Part shown: positions 53,160 through 62,417 of the stretch, in pieces
Layout of the letters: every line of letters starts with the position of its first letter
How positions within the stretch are numbered: the stretch's first letter is position 1
Assembly (NCBI GenBank): GCA_964471115.1
Contig: CAYYFE010000007.1
Span: 1 to 64,000 of the forward strand
Source of the DNA: SYFT01 sp964471115
GTDB lineage: Bacteria > Acidobacteriota > Vicinamibacteria > Vicinamibacterales > SCN-69-37
Length of the DNA stretch: 64,000 bases
Direction: 5' to 3'
The notes under the pieces: generated by a model
What the model was told of the DNA's origin: nothing
What the model saw: the letters and a program-made list of their open reading frames with translations, nothing else
Database searches by the model: none
Program-made: the position numbers and the translations under genes

Positions 53160-54429
53160 AGTAGCTGGCGCACGCAAACTCCAGCAGCCGGCGCGTCAGC
53201 ACCCGCGGTTCGTCGAGGTACTGCGCCATCGCGATGGCGTGGTCGATCAGGTCACGCGGCTGACAACACCGCATCACGATGCGCCGGGGCAGGTAGATGT
53301 GCTCGAGCAGGTAGTCGACCAGCGCCGGATCGTAGGCCAGCCCCTGTTCGGCGCAGCAGTTCGAGAAGATCTCGGCCAGCTCCGTCGGCGACGGGTTGGG
53401 CAGGAACACCTTGTAATGAATGCGCCGCAGGAACGCCTCGTCGAGCAGGTCGATCGGGCGCAGGTTGGTGGCGAACACGACCAGCACCATGAACGGCATC
53501 TCGAGCGTCTGGCCCGACGGCAGCAGCAGGTGGTCCACCCCGGACTCGAGCGGCGCGATCCAGCGGTTGAGCAACGCGTCAGGCTGGCAGCGCTGGCGGC
53601 CGAAGTCGTCGATGACCAGCACCCCGCCGTTGGCGACCAGCTGCAGCGGGGCCCGGAAGAACCCGAGCGACGACACCGCCGACAGTTCCAGCGCCTCGAG
53701 CGTCAGCTCGCCGGCCACGGTCACCACCGGGCGGCGGCACCGGACCCAGCGCTGATCGATCGGCTCGGCCCGCTGCAGGCCCTCGGGCTCGGCCGCCGGC
53801 GGCAGCGCCTGGTGGTTGACCGGGTCGTAGACCTGGATGAGGTTGCCGCGCACTTCAATCGCATGCGGAATCCAGAACTCGTCGTCGAACAGGCGGCCGA
53901 GCGACTGCGACACGACGGTCTTGCCGTTGCCGGGGGGGCCGTAGACGAACAACGACCGGCCTGAGTTCATCGCGGCGCCGAGCTGGTCGATCACCGACTC
54001 GCGCAGGACCAGGTGCGACAACACCGCGCGCACGTCCACGGGTGTCACCCGGCGCGTCTGCGCGGCCGCCTTCATGCGCATCATGTACTCGCGGTACTGT
54101 TCGAGCGTGACCGGGGCGCGTCCCACGTACCGGTTGCGGCTCAGCGCCTCGGCGGCGCGCTCGCGGCCCAGCGACGTGACACGGTACCGGTACAACAACG
54201 ACGACGGGCTGGCGCTGCCGGTGATCTCGCACAGGCGCTGGGCCTTGAGGGCGTCGAGCGCCGGCTCGAGCACGCTGAACAGCAGGCCGGTCTGCTCGAC
54301 GAGATCGGAGGCGGTCGATTCCCCGCCGGCGTCGAGCGTCTTGAGGACCAGTTGCGTCACGAATTCGGCGTTGAGCCCGGACTCGGCGAGCGTCCGCGGG
54401 GCGCGTGGGGGATCCTGGTGGCCGGTCAT
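53101..54429 (-). CDS. AAA+ ATPase at the end of the Tad operon
   Basis: A 442-aa protein. Residues 15-95 form a winged-helix-like domain. The AAA+ domain has Walker A GPPGNGKT (164-171), Walker B LVIDDFG (271-277) and a sensor-type FATNLRP, and the C-terminus is helical with clustered Cys (SNCCAEQGL, MRCCQPRD). It resembles MoxR/AAA_5-like ATPases rather than the pilus motor. Position 3 bases downstream of the tadD-like gene makes it part of the Tad operon; its partner is unknown. Confidence 0.85.
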   Translation of the reverse strand: MTGHQDPPRAPRTLAESGLNAEFVTQLVLKTLDAGGESTASDLVEQTGLLFSVLEPALDALKAQRLCEITGSASPSSLLYRYRVTSLGRERAAEALSRNRYVGRAPVTLEQYREYMMRMKAAAQTRRVTPVDVRAVLSHLVLRESVIDQLGAAMNSGRSLFVYGPPGNGKTVVSQSLGRLFDDEFWIPHAIEVRGNLIQVYDPVNHQALPPAAEPEGLQRAEPIDQRWVRCRRPVVTVAGELTLEALELSAVSSLGFFRAPLQLVANGGVLVIDDFGRQRCQPDALLNRWIAPLESGVDHLLLPSGQTLEMPFMVLVVFATNLRPIDLLDEAFLRRIHYKVFLPNPSPTELAEIFSNCCAEQGLAYDPALVDYLLEHIYLPRRIVMRCCQPRDLIDHAIAMAQYLDEPRVLTRRLLEFACASYFIDEPDADAVRRRPATASL

Positions 54430-54432
54430 GCG

Positions 54433-55254
54433 TCACTTCCCTTTCAGCAGACTGCGCGTCTGCGCGGCCCGCGCACAGGCATCCCGGACGGGCGGCTCGA
54501 CGGCGCAGGCCGCCTCAAACGCCGCCAGGGCCTCGGCCGGCTCCCGGCGGGCGAGGTGCAGGATGCCGAGGTTGTACCGTGCCTGCCCGTCGCTGGCCGG
54601 GCTGGCCGCCAGTTCCTGCGCCGACAGCCGCATGTCGACGCCGGCGTAGATGAGCGCCAGGTTCTCGCGTGCCGCCGCCACGTCCGGAGACAACGCAATC
54701 GCCTGCCGGCACCGTGCTTCGGCCGTGGCGAAGTCCCCGGCCAGAAACGCCATGTAGCACAGGTTGTTGGCCGCATACGCCGCCGACGGATCCAGTGACA
54801 GGGCCATGCCGAAGTAACGCTGGGCCTCCGCGTGCTGCCCAAGCGCGAAAAACACGGTGCCGGCGGTATTGCGCACCTCGGGGGATTGCGGGTCGTGCCG
54901 TACGGCCTGCTTCACATCCTCGAGCGCGCGGTCGGGCAGATTCCAGTCCCGCCAGATGCGCGCGCGCAGGTCGTAGGCGCGGGCGTTCCGGCCATCGAGC
55001 CGGATGGCGACGGTGAGGAAGTCGAGCGCCTGGTCCCGGACGCCGCGTTCGGCGAACGTCTCGGCGGCGCGCACGTACGCCGCCGACGTGGGCCGCTCCC
55101 GCAACGCCGCGAGCGCGCCGGCCAGGGCCGGGTCACTCGACTCGAGCGCGGCCAGGTCCGCCCGCGTGGCCGTCACCACCGCGGTCTTCGGCCCGCACGC
55201 GCTGGCCCCGACCAGCAGCAGTACGGGCCACAGCCCTCCCCGCCACCCGCACAT
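54433..55254 (-). CDS. TadD-like TPR lipoprotein
   Basis: A 273-aa lipoprotein with lipobox GASAC (Cys20). It has five or six TPR-like helical pairs (LDFLTVAIRLDGRNARAYDLRARIW; AVRHDPQSPEVRNTAGTVFFALGQH; AYAANNLCYMAFLAGDFATAEARC), matching TadD, the pilotin-like protein that helps the secretin CpaC in the outer membrane. It lies in the expected place after tadC in the Tad cluster. Confidence 0.85.
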   Translation of the reverse strand: MCGWRGGLWPVLLLVGASACGPKTAVVTATRADLAALESSDPALAGALAALRERPTSAAYVRAAETFAERGVRDQALDFLTVAIRLDGRNARAYDLRARIWRDWNLPDRALEDVKQAVRHDPQSPEVRNTAGTVFFALGQHAEAQRYFGMALSLDPSAAYAANNLCYMAFLAGDFATAEARCRQAIALSPDVAAARENLALIYAGVDMRLSAQELAASPASDGQARYNLGILHLARREPAEALAAFEAACAVEPPVRDACARAAQTRSLLKGK

Positions 55255-55256
55255 GG

Positions 55257-55361
55257 CTACAACCCCTTGCTCTCTCGGTTCAGCCGGCTGCGGCGACGCG
55301 CGAGGTACAACACCAGGAACACACCGGCCAACGCGAGCAGATACAGGTTCACGGAATCCAT
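55257..55361 (-). CDS. 34-aa single-TM protein in the Tad operon
   Basis: Sequence begins MDSVNLYLLALAGVFLVLYL and continues with a basic tail (ARRRSRLNRESKGL). One membrane helix with positive charges inside. A GGAGGCGTT ribosome site precedes ATG 55361, and the gene fits tightly between tadC and the tadD-like gene, so it is likely translated. No named family is known to me. Confidence 0.65.
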   Translation of the reverse strand: MDSVNLYLLALAGVFLVLYLARRRSRLNRESKGL

Positions 55362-55390
55362 AACGCCTCCTTCAGACAGGTCCGCCCGGC

Positions 55391-56308
55391 CTACCGGGCC
55401 ACTTCCACGAAGAACACGCGCAGAAACTGGAGAATCGCGGGCCCGAGCGTGACGATGAAAAACGCCGGGAACAGGAACAACACCAGCGGGAACGCCAGCT
55501 TCACGCCAATCTTGGCGGCCGCCTCCTCGGCGCGCTGCCGCCGCCGCGTCCGCGCCGTGTCGGCGTGGGTCCGCAGCGCACGTGACACCGACGTGCCGAA
55601 CCGGTCGGTCTGCACCAGCATCGCGACCATCGACCGCACGTCGCCCACGCCGGTCCGATCGGCCAGATTCCGGAACGCCTCGATGCGCGGTTTGCCGGCG
55701 CGCGTTTCGCTGATGAGCATCTGCAGTTCGTAGGCCAGCGCCGGATAGGACAGGCGCAGTTCCTCGCTGACCTTCACGATGGTCTGGTCGAGCGCGAGGC
55801 CCGACTCGAGACAGACGATCATCAGATCGAGCGCATCGGGCAACGCGTTGCGAATGGCCAGCTGGCGGCGCGTCATGCGATGGTGCAGCCACAGGCTGGG
55901 TACCTGGTACCCCACCAGCGCCGCCACGATCACCGCCGGCCACGAGCGCGTCGGCAGGAGCAGGTACGCGGCCAGCGCGGCCGCCAGCGGAATCGCCACC
56001 TGCGCCACGGTGTACACCGCCAGTGCGCGGTTCGAATACAGGCCGGCGCGCGTCATCCGCAGCCGGATTCGCGAAATCGTCGCCGGTGACCTGGGCACCA
56101 TCGTCGCCAGCCGCGTCATCACGCCCCGCGGCTCGGCGGTCACGAGCATCGCCTCGCCGGTCTCTTCCGCGTGCGCGGCCCGCACGACGTCCTCGAGGCG
56201 TCGCCGTTCAGGCGAGGTGCGGGCGAACGCCCAGCTCGCCCCGAGCCCCGACAGCAGCGCGACGCTGCCGAACACCGATACCAGTGTGATCCACAGTTCG
56301 GGGGTCAT
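55391..56308 (-). CDS. tadC: TadC inner-membrane pilus assembly protein
   Basis: A 305-aa protein of the T2SS-F (GspF/TadC) fold. It has TM helices at the N-terminus (LWITLVSVFGSVALLSGLG), around 95-135 and at the C-terminus (PLVLFLFPAFFIVTLGPAILQFLRVFF). The cytoplasmic domain carries LPDALDLMIVCLESGLALDQTI, the family signature. It pairs with TadB to form the platform for the CpaF motor. ATG 56308 is 2 bases from the tadB stop. Confidence 0.92.
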   Translation of the reverse strand: MTPELWITLVSVFGSVALLSGLGASWAFARTSPERRRLEDVVRAAHAEETGEAMLVTAEPRGVMTRLATMVPRSPATISRIRLRMTRAGLYSNRALAVYTVAQVAIPLAAALAAYLLLPTRSWPAVIVAALVGYQVPSLWLHHRMTRRQLAIRNALPDALDLMIVCLESGLALDQTIVKVSEELRLSYPALAYELQMLISETRAGKPRIEAFRNLADRTGVGDVRSMVAMLVQTDRFGTSVSRALRTHADTARTRRRQRAEEAAAKIGVKLAFPLVLFLFPAFFIVTLGPAILQFLRVFFVEVAR

Positions 56309-56310
56309 GA

Positions 56311-57258
56311 TCAGTACTCCACGTTGATGATGCGCCTGATGATCAGGGTGCCGACGATCTGGAGGACGATAGCCGCCACGATCATCCGCAGGCCCAGGGG
56401 ATCGCGCACGAGCATCTGCATGTGGTTCTCGGTCAGCAGCAGGAAGCCGAGCGCCAGCCCGGGCGGCAGCAGCACCAGCACCCACCCGGTCATCCGCCCG
56501 TGCGTCGAGATCACGCGCACCTGCCGGCGCACCCGGAACCGTTCACGGATCACGGACGCGAGATTGTCGAGCACCTCGGCGAGGTTCCCGCCGGCGTCCC
56601 GCTGGGTCAGCACGGCCGTCACGAAGAACCGCGCGTCGAGCAGGGGCACGCGGTCGGCGAAGCGCCGCAGCGCATCCTGCAGCGACAGCCCGTAGTTCTG
56701 CTCCTCGTACAGCAGGCGGAATTCGTCCGCGATCGGCGAATCGAGTTCGTCGGCCACCATCTGCAGACCGGTCGTCAGCGCGTGCCCGGCCCGCAACGCG
56801 CGCGCGATCAGATCGACGGCGTCCGGCAGCTGCGCCTCGAAGTCGCGCAGCCGCGCGGCCCGGCGATGCCGCACGAACATCGGCAGCACCGCGCCGGCCG
56901 CCACCGCGGCCAGCGGCCCGGTCCACCACAACCCCGTCAGCTGCCGCGCGGCCAGGTACCCCGCCAGCGCCAGGCAGCCGGTGGCCAGCACGAACGTCGC
57001 GGTCGTCATCGGCAACCGCGACTGCTCCACCAGCCGGGTCAGCGGCTGCAGCAGCGGCGTGAACCCCGCAAGCAGCCGTCGCAACAGGGGGGTGGAGGCC
57101 AGGGTCTCACCCTCGCGCGCCAGCGACGTCGGCGCGAGCAACGCGGCCGGCGTCTCCAGGCGCCGGCCCAACGCCTGCTCGGGCCGGACGACGAACCAGC
57201 CGTACGCGCCGAGGATGATGCCCATGACCCCCACGAACACGACAATGGCGACGCCCAT
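56311..57258 (-). CDS. tadB: TadB inner-membrane pilus assembly protein
   Basis: A 315-aa T2SS-F-type protein. An N-terminal TM (VAIVVFVGVMGIILGAYGW) is followed by a central TM pair (ATFVLATGCLALAGYLAARQLTG, LAAVAAGAVLP) and the signature LPDAVDLIARALRAGHALTTGLQMVADEL. It forms the inner-membrane platform with TadC. It is 8 bases from cpaF in the same operon. Confidence 0.92.
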   Translation of the reverse strand: MGVAIVVFVGVMGIILGAYGWFVVRPEQALGRRLETPAALLAPTSLAREGETLASTPLLRRLLAGFTPLLQPLTRLVEQSRLPMTTATFVLATGCLALAGYLAARQLTGLWWTGPLAAVAAGAVLPMFVRHRRAARLRDFEAQLPDAVDLIARALRAGHALTTGLQMVADELDSPIADEFRLLYEEQNYGLSLQDALRRFADRVPLLDARFFVTAVLTQRDAGGNLAEVLDNLASVIRERFRVRRQVRVISTHGRMTGWVLVLLPPGLALGFLLLTENHMQMLVRDPLGLRMIVAAIVLQIVGTLIIRRIINVEY

Positions 57259-57266
57259 AACGCCTC

Positions 57267-58592
57267 CTACTTCACGACGTGCACGAGCTCGAACAAGCGG
57301 GCCGGCAGATCCACTCCCGACACGAGCAACCGTTCAGCGGCCTTCGGCCGGACCCCGGTCGCGACGAACCGGCCGCGCACCTTGCCGTCCGGCGCGAGCC
57401 CCGTCCGTTCGAACAGGAAGATGTCCTGCATCGAGATGACATCCCCCTCCATGCCGGTGATCTCCGCGATGTTGGTGACCTTGCGTGTGCCATCCGACAG
57501 CCGGGCCAGGTGCACGACCAGGTTGATCGCCGACGCCACCTGCTGCCGCAGCGCCTTGTCGGGAATGTTCAGGTCGGCCATCGCGGCCATGGTGTCCAGC
57601 CGGTAGAGCGCCTCACGCGGACTGTTGGCGTGAATCGTGGTCAGACTGCCGTCGTGCCCGGTGTTCATCGCCTGCAGCATGTCGACGGCCTCTTCGCCGC
57701 GCACCTCGCCGACGATGATGCGATCGGGCCGCATGCGCAGGGCGTTGATGACCAGCTGCCGCTGCCGGATGCCGCCCTGCCCTTCGATGTTGGGCTGGCG
57801 CGTTTCGAGGCGCACCACATGGCGCTGGCGCAACGCCAGTTCGGCGGCGTCCTCAATCGTGATGATGCGCTCGCGATCCGAGATGAAACTCGACAACACG
57901 TTGAGCAGCGTCGTCTTGCCGGTGCCCGTGCCGCCGGAGATCAGGATGTTCAGCCGGCACCCCACGGCCGCGCGCAGGAACGTCAGCATCGGCTCGGCCA
58001 GCGACTCGCGGGTCACCAGATCCGGCGCGGCCAGCCGCTCCGTCCGGAACCGCCGGATGGAGAGCACCGGGCCGTCGACCGCCAGCGGCGGGATGATCGC
58101 ATTGACGCGCGACCCGTCCTTGAGCCGGGCGTCCACCATCGGCGTCGCCTCGTCGATCCGCCGGCCCACCTGGTTGACGATGCGCTCGATGATGCGCATG
58201 AGGTGCTGGTCGTCCCTGAAGACGATGTCGGTCGACTGCAACAGCCCCTCGCGCTCGATGTACACCTCGTTGTAGCGGTTCACGAGGATGTCGGAGATCG
58301 CCGGATCGCCCATCAGGGCCTCGAGCGGTCCCAGGCCGAACAGTTCATCGAGCACGTCGGTGACCAGCGTCTCCCGCTCCTGCAGATTGAGCGGCGTCGT
58401 CTTCGCTTCCTGCTCGAGGAGCGAGCCGATGATGGACCGGAGTTCCGGCTCCGCCTCCTCGCGCTTGACGCGACTCAACCGCTCGAGGTTGATCCGGTTG
58501 ATCACGGCCTGGTGCACCTTCGCCTTGATGTCCTGGTACTGGGACTGCGACTGTGTCCGGGGTAACGGTGGCGTAATCGTGGTGGTCGGCAT
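57267..58592 (-). CDS. cpaF: CpaF/TadA secretion ATPase
   Basis: A 441-aa hexameric ATPase that powers Tad pilus assembly. The N-terminal domain (LGPLEALMGDPAISDILVNRYNEVYIEREG) is followed by Walker A GGTGTGKTTL (220-229), an Asp/His box region (TIEDAAELALRQRHVVRLETR), Walker B (DRIIVGEVRGEEAVDMLQAMNTGH) and LTTIHANSPREALYRLD. All the catalytic elements are intact. Confidence 0.96.
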   Translation of the reverse strand: MPTTTITPPLPRTQSQSQYQDIKAKVHQAVINRINLERLSRVKREEAEPELRSIIGSLLEQEAKTTPLNLQERETLVTDVLDELFGLGPLEALMGDPAISDILVNRYNEVYIEREGLLQSTDIVFRDDQHLMRIIERIVNQVGRRIDEATPMVDARLKDGSRVNAIIPPLAVDGPVLSIRRFRTERLAAPDLVTRESLAEPMLTFLRAAVGCRLNILISGGTGTGKTTLLNVLSSFISDRERIITIEDAAELALRQRHVVRLETRQPNIEGQGGIRQRQLVINALRMRPDRIIVGEVRGEEAVDMLQAMNTGHDGSLTTIHANSPREALYRLDTMAAMADLNIPDKALRQQVASAINLVVHLARLSDGTRKVTNIAEITGMEGDVISMQDIFLFERTGLAPDGKVRGRFVATGVRPKAAERLLVSGVDLPARLFELVHVVK

Positions 58593-58603
58593 GACGCATC
58601 CTC

Positions 58604-59752
58604 TCAGTGGTCAGCGCCCGCGCCCACGAGCGTGCGGGCGGCGCTGGGCGGGCCGGGCGCCACGGACTCCAGCGTCTGGGTGAGCGCCCGCAGCGCCTTG
58701 GCCAGCCGATTACGCTGGGACAGGACCACGGGACGCCCGCTGTTGGCGGCCGCGGAGGCCGCAGGGTAATCGTTGGGCAGGACCACATTCACCGGCGCGC
58801 CGAGCACACGCTCGACATCCTCGCGGCCGATGTCGCCGCCGCTCTCGTAGCGGTTGAGGGCGATGAGGATCCGGTCCTTGGGCAACGCCTGCCGCAGCAG
58901 CGCCGCGACCGCCGCGGCACCGCGGACGGCCGCCAGTTCCTGCACGACGACCAGGGTGACCGTCGAGACGTCCTTGATGACGTCGAGCAGGGCCGGCACC
59001 GGCCGGGGCAGATCGATGATGACGTGCTGATAGGTTGACGCCACCCAGTCGACCAGGGCGCGCAGCGCCGCCGGATCGGGCAGGCCACTGGACGGCTGGG
59101 CCGGCGCCGCAATCACGTCCACGCCGCACGCGGACCGCGTCACCAGGCCGTGCAGGAACGCCAGGTCGAGCCGGTGCAGGTTTTCGATGACATCCAGCAC
59201 GGAATAGCGGGGCTCCACACCAAAAAACAGCGCGGCATCCCCGGGCTCGAGCAGTTCCAGATCCAGATAGGCAACGGAGGCGTCGGGTTGCGACGCCAGC
59301 GCCGCCGCGACGTTGACGGCAATCGACGTCGTGCCGATGCCGCCGCGGCCGCCCGTGAAGGCGAGCACCTTCGCCCGGGGCAACGGTGCGCCGGCGGCCG
59401 CGCGGGCGCGCAGGACGGCCGCGCGCAGGTCCTCGGCCGACAGCGGATCGGTCAGGCACTCCGTCATGCCGAGCCGCATGGCCTGGCGCATCAGCCCGAC
59501 TTCCAGCGCGGTGGCCACAAGGATCAGACTCGCGGCCGGCGCGGTGCGGCGGAACGCCTCGAGTTCCAGCGGCAACTGCCCGGTCTCGCGTGTATCCACC
59601 AGCAGCACCTCAGGCGGCGGCCCCGCAGGCCGGGACGACGGCCCGAGCAGGTCCGGCGACGGTCCCGCAGCGGTGACGCGAAAGCCGGCCGCCGACACCA
59701 GATCCGCCAGGTGGCGATCCCGCGGGTTCACGATCCAGATTGATGGCACCAT
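58604..59752 (-). CDS. cpaE: CpaE/TadZ MinD-like localisation protein
   Basis: A 382-aa protein with an N-terminal receiver-like domain (about 1-125, VPSIWIVNPRDRHLADLVSAAGF) and a P-loop domain from about 130. The P-loop reads GGRGGIGTTS, so both signature lysines of MinD/ParA are replaced, as in other atypical TadZ proteins that bind but barely hydrolyse ATP. It probably places the Tad machinery at the pole. Confidence 0.88.
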   Translation of the reverse strand: MVPSIWIVNPRDRHLADLVSAAGFRVTAAGPSPDLLGPSSRPAGPPPEVLLVDTRETGQLPLELEAFRRTAPAASLILVATALEVGLMRQAMRLGMTECLTDPLSAEDLRAAVLRARAAAGAPLPRAKVLAFTGGRGGIGTTSIAVNVAAALASQPDASVAYLDLELLEPGDAALFFGVEPRYSVLDVIENLHRLDLAFLHGLVTRSACGVDVIAAPAQPSSGLPDPAALRALVDWVASTYQHVIIDLPRPVPALLDVIKDVSTVTLVVVQELAAVRGAAAVAALLRQALPKDRILIALNRYESGGDIGREDVERVLGAPVNVVLPNDYPAASAAANSGRPVVLSQRNRLAKALRALTQTLESVAPGPPSAARTLVGAGADH

Positions 59753-59769
59753 GACTGGCTCCCCTCACA

Positions 59770-60969
59770 TCAACGAACGAGCTGCACCGTCCGGAGAAAC
59801 GCTGATCCGGGCGGCACGGTCGGACCGCCGGGCTCATAGATGCCCGGCCCGGTGACCAGGTATCCGACGACACTGGTACCGTCCAGCCCGGAGATGAAGA
59901 ACCCGAGGATGTTGCGCACCAGTACCGTGGCGTGCGCGCCGGTGTTGTGCGCCTCGGTCATGTAGTCATTGACGTCGTACAGCGGAATGGCCACGACCCG
60001 CGGGCTGAACGTGTATCCCGGGCATCCGCCCGTTTCCACGCAACTGTCGGCAATCGGGGTATCACCGCCCACCCACCGCGCGAGCGGATCGAGCGCGATG
60101 AGTTCGCGGACGCCCTGGACCGTGGGGCCGACCATGTTGCCGGGCTCGATCGGAATCCGGTCCCCGATCGCCCACGTCATGGTGTTGCAGTGGCTGATGT
60201 TGTAGCGGAAGTCCGCGCCGCCCGTGCCCGACAACTGCAGCGCCGCGTAGAACCCCGGTTGGATGGGATCCTCCGACGGCTTGAGCGTCAGCTGCAGTCC
60301 CAGGTCGGCCTCGAGATTGAAGCCGGTTCCCGGGTTGGTCTCGCTCGGGGGAATGTAGACGTCCGGGTTCGGGAGCGGGTTGCCCTTCTTGTCGTAGACG
60401 TCGAACGTGGACGTCGGCAGCCACGGCCCCGGCACGGGATAGTTCTCGATCCAGCGATCGGGCACGCCCCAGGGCTTGAGGCAGCCGCTGGCGTTGGCCG
60501 GCTGGACCATCGCGGTCGCGGTGGCGCGAATGTTCTGCGCGTCGAGGCCGATCAGCCGGCCGAAATACATGGGCAGCGCGTTGCCGCGGTCGGCCGTGCG
60601 ATACGTATCCACGCGCACGCACGTGTTGACGCCGTCCGGACACAGCCCGAACGTCACGTCCGACTCGGGCACCACGCTGGGCAGCGCGCCCCACACCCAG
60701 TTGCGGCGCGCCATGGTGACCGCCACCTCACGGGCGGCGGCGGTGTCGGTCGCGCTGGCGGGATTGTCGTACGCCAGTGAGACGGCTCCGGCCAACGCCC
60801 CCGCGTCGGCGGAGTTCTGGGCCTGCCCGCGGCTGACCCAGAACACGCCGAAGTCGACGACCAGTGCGGTCAGCGCCATCACGCCGAGCAGCGCGAAGAC
60901 GACGTGCACCAGCACGGCGCCGGCGTCCCGACGGGCCTGTCCGACTGACGAATGGGTTGCGGAGGCCAT
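59770..60969 (-). CDS. TadG-like pseudopilin/assembly protein
   Basis: A 399-aa protein with a single N-terminal TM in the form DAGAVLVHVVFALLGVMALTALVVDFG, the mark of putative Tad/TadG-like proteins, followed by SRGQAQNSADAGALAGA and a large extracellular beta-rich domain with several Cys. It may be a minor pilin or tip protein. It lies between tadZ and the secretin gene. Confidence 0.83.
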   Translation of the reverse strand: MASATHSSVGQARRDAGAVLVHVVFALLGVMALTALVVDFGVFWVSRGQAQNSADAGALAGAVSLAYDNPASATDTAAAREVAVTMARRNWVWGALPSVVPESDVTFGLCPDGVNTCVRVDTYRTADRGNALPMYFGRLIGLDAQNIRATATAMVQPANASGCLKPWGVPDRWIENYPVPGPWLPTSTFDVYDKKGNPLPNPDVYIPPSETNPGTGFNLEADLGLQLTLKPSEDPIQPGFYAALQLSGTGGADFRYNISHCNTMTWAIGDRIPIEPGNMVGPTVQGVRELIALDPLARWVGGDTPIADSCVETGGCPGYTFSPRVVAIPLYDVNDYMTEAHNTGAHATVLVRNILGFFISGLDGTSVVGYLVTGPGIYEPGGPTVPPGSAFLRTVQLVR

Positions 60970-60976
60970 GGCACCC

Positions 60977-62398
60977 TCACTTCACGCGCGGACGTGGCTG
61001 GTCCTTGGCCGGCGGCGGATCGATGAGCCCCGCGCCCGCAAGCAGGGCGCCCAGCGCTTCGCCACCATTGCCGCCCTTGCCGCCCTTGGCCGGATCCTTG
61101 ATGTCGGTCGGCAGCGGCGGCACCTCACCCGGGTTGTACGGCTGCACCAGGCGCGGCGTGATGAGCACCATCAGTTCCGTCTGCTCCTCGCGATTCGCCT
61201 TGCTGCGGAAGAGCGCCCCGATGATGGGAATCTGACTGAGGATCGGCACACCCGCCGTGTCCTCCTGGGTCACGTTGTCGAGCAGGCCGGCGATGGCGAA
61301 CGACTGTCCATCGCGCAGTTCCACCTCGGTATCGGCATACCGCGACGACAGCGACGGAATCCGGAACCCCGACAGCGTCACCCCGTTGTTGAAGTCGAGC
61401 GCGCTCACCTCCGGCCGCACATGCAGCCGAATCACGTCGCCGGTGATGGTCGGCGTGAAGCGGAGCCGGACCCCGAACTCCTTGAACATCACGGTCACCA
61501 TACCCGTGGCGGTCTGCACGATCGGCACCGGGAACTCGCCGCCGGCCAGGAAGCTGGCTTCCTGACCGCTGTAGGCGATCAGGTTCGGCTCGGCCAGGCT
61601 GCGGTAGTTGCCCTTCTGTTTGAGGGCCTTCACCACGGCGCCGATGCCTTCCTTGCGATCGAAGTAGAAGAGGTTCAGGAAGTCGCTGAACGTCAGCCCG
61701 TCCGGACCGCCTTCGCGGTCATCGAATTCGGGGGCCGCGAACTGCTGCGTCGTCGTCCGCGCGAGGAAGCGTTCGCGCGTGGCGAAGAACGAGGCCCCCA
61801 GTTCGGTGATGGCGCGGCGGTTCACCTCGGCAAACCGCACCTGCAACATCACCTGCTGGCTGCCCGTGCCGGGAATCTGCAGCAGGTTGATCACCTTGGC
61901 CTTCGGCGCACTCGCCTCGGCGATGGCCCCGACCCGCGACCGCACCAGATGGTCCGCCACCCGGCCCGACAGCAGGATGGCATCGTCGGCCAGGCTGACG
62001 CGGATGTCTTCGCCGGGGAAGAGCTCGCGCATGCGCTGCTGCAGGACGCTGACGCCGGCTTCGACGACGATCTCACGGTCCTCGCGCCGGTCCGCGCCCC
62101 AGATGAAGAGGCTGATGGTGCCGGGCGCCTTGCCGTCGATCAGCAGCTCGCGGGGCGTGACGACGGTCACGTCGGCGATCTCCGGATCGGTGAGGGCCAC
62201 CCGCGTGATGTCGAACTCAACGGTCATCACCGTGGAACGGCCGGCCGTCAGCACGATGCGATTGGCCGTGGCGGCGGTGGCAGGCCCCTGTGCGGCCTGC
62301 GTCGGGGACACCAGGCACAGCGCCATCAGGGCGCCGGCCCACCCGGCGATCCGGAGCGACCGGAGGGCCGGACTGATGAATCTGGAGTAGGTACGCAT
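60977..62398 (-). CDS. cpaC: CpaC/RcpA secretin-type pilus protein
   Basis: A 473-aa outer-membrane secretin. A signal peptide (LRIAGWAGALMALCLVSPTQAAQ), then a pilus-assembly N domain (VLTAGRSTVMTVEFDITRVALTDPEIADV), BON-like region, and the secretin domain from about 200 (MLQVRFAEVNRRAITELGASFF; VELRDGQSFAIAGLLDN; VPILSQIPIIGALFRS). The start at ATG 62398 is chosen because it opens the signal peptide; a longer frame overlaps cpaB. Confidence 0.93.
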   Translation of the reverse strand: MRTYSRFISPALRSLRIAGWAGALMALCLVSPTQAAQGPATAATANRIVLTAGRSTVMTVEFDITRVALTDPEIADVTVVTPRELLIDGKAPGTISLFIWGADRREDREIVVEAGVSVLQQRMRELFPGEDIRVSLADDAILLSGRVADHLVRSRVGAIAEASAPKAKVINLLQIPGTGSQQVMLQVRFAEVNRRAITELGASFFATRERFLARTTTQQFAAPEFDDREGGPDGLTFSDFLNLFYFDRKEGIGAVVKALKQKGNYRSLAEPNLIAYSGQEASFLAGGEFPVPIVQTATGMVTVMFKEFGVRLRFTPTITGDVIRLHVRPEVSALDFNNGVTLSGFRIPSLSSRYADTEVELRDGQSFAIAGLLDNVTQEDTAGVPILSQIPIIGALFRSKANREEQTELMVLITPRLVQPYNPGEVPPLPTDIKDPAKGGKGGNGGEALGALLAGAGLIDPPPAKDQPRPRVK

Positions 62399-62417
62399 CG
62401 GAGACCTCGCTTCGCGT

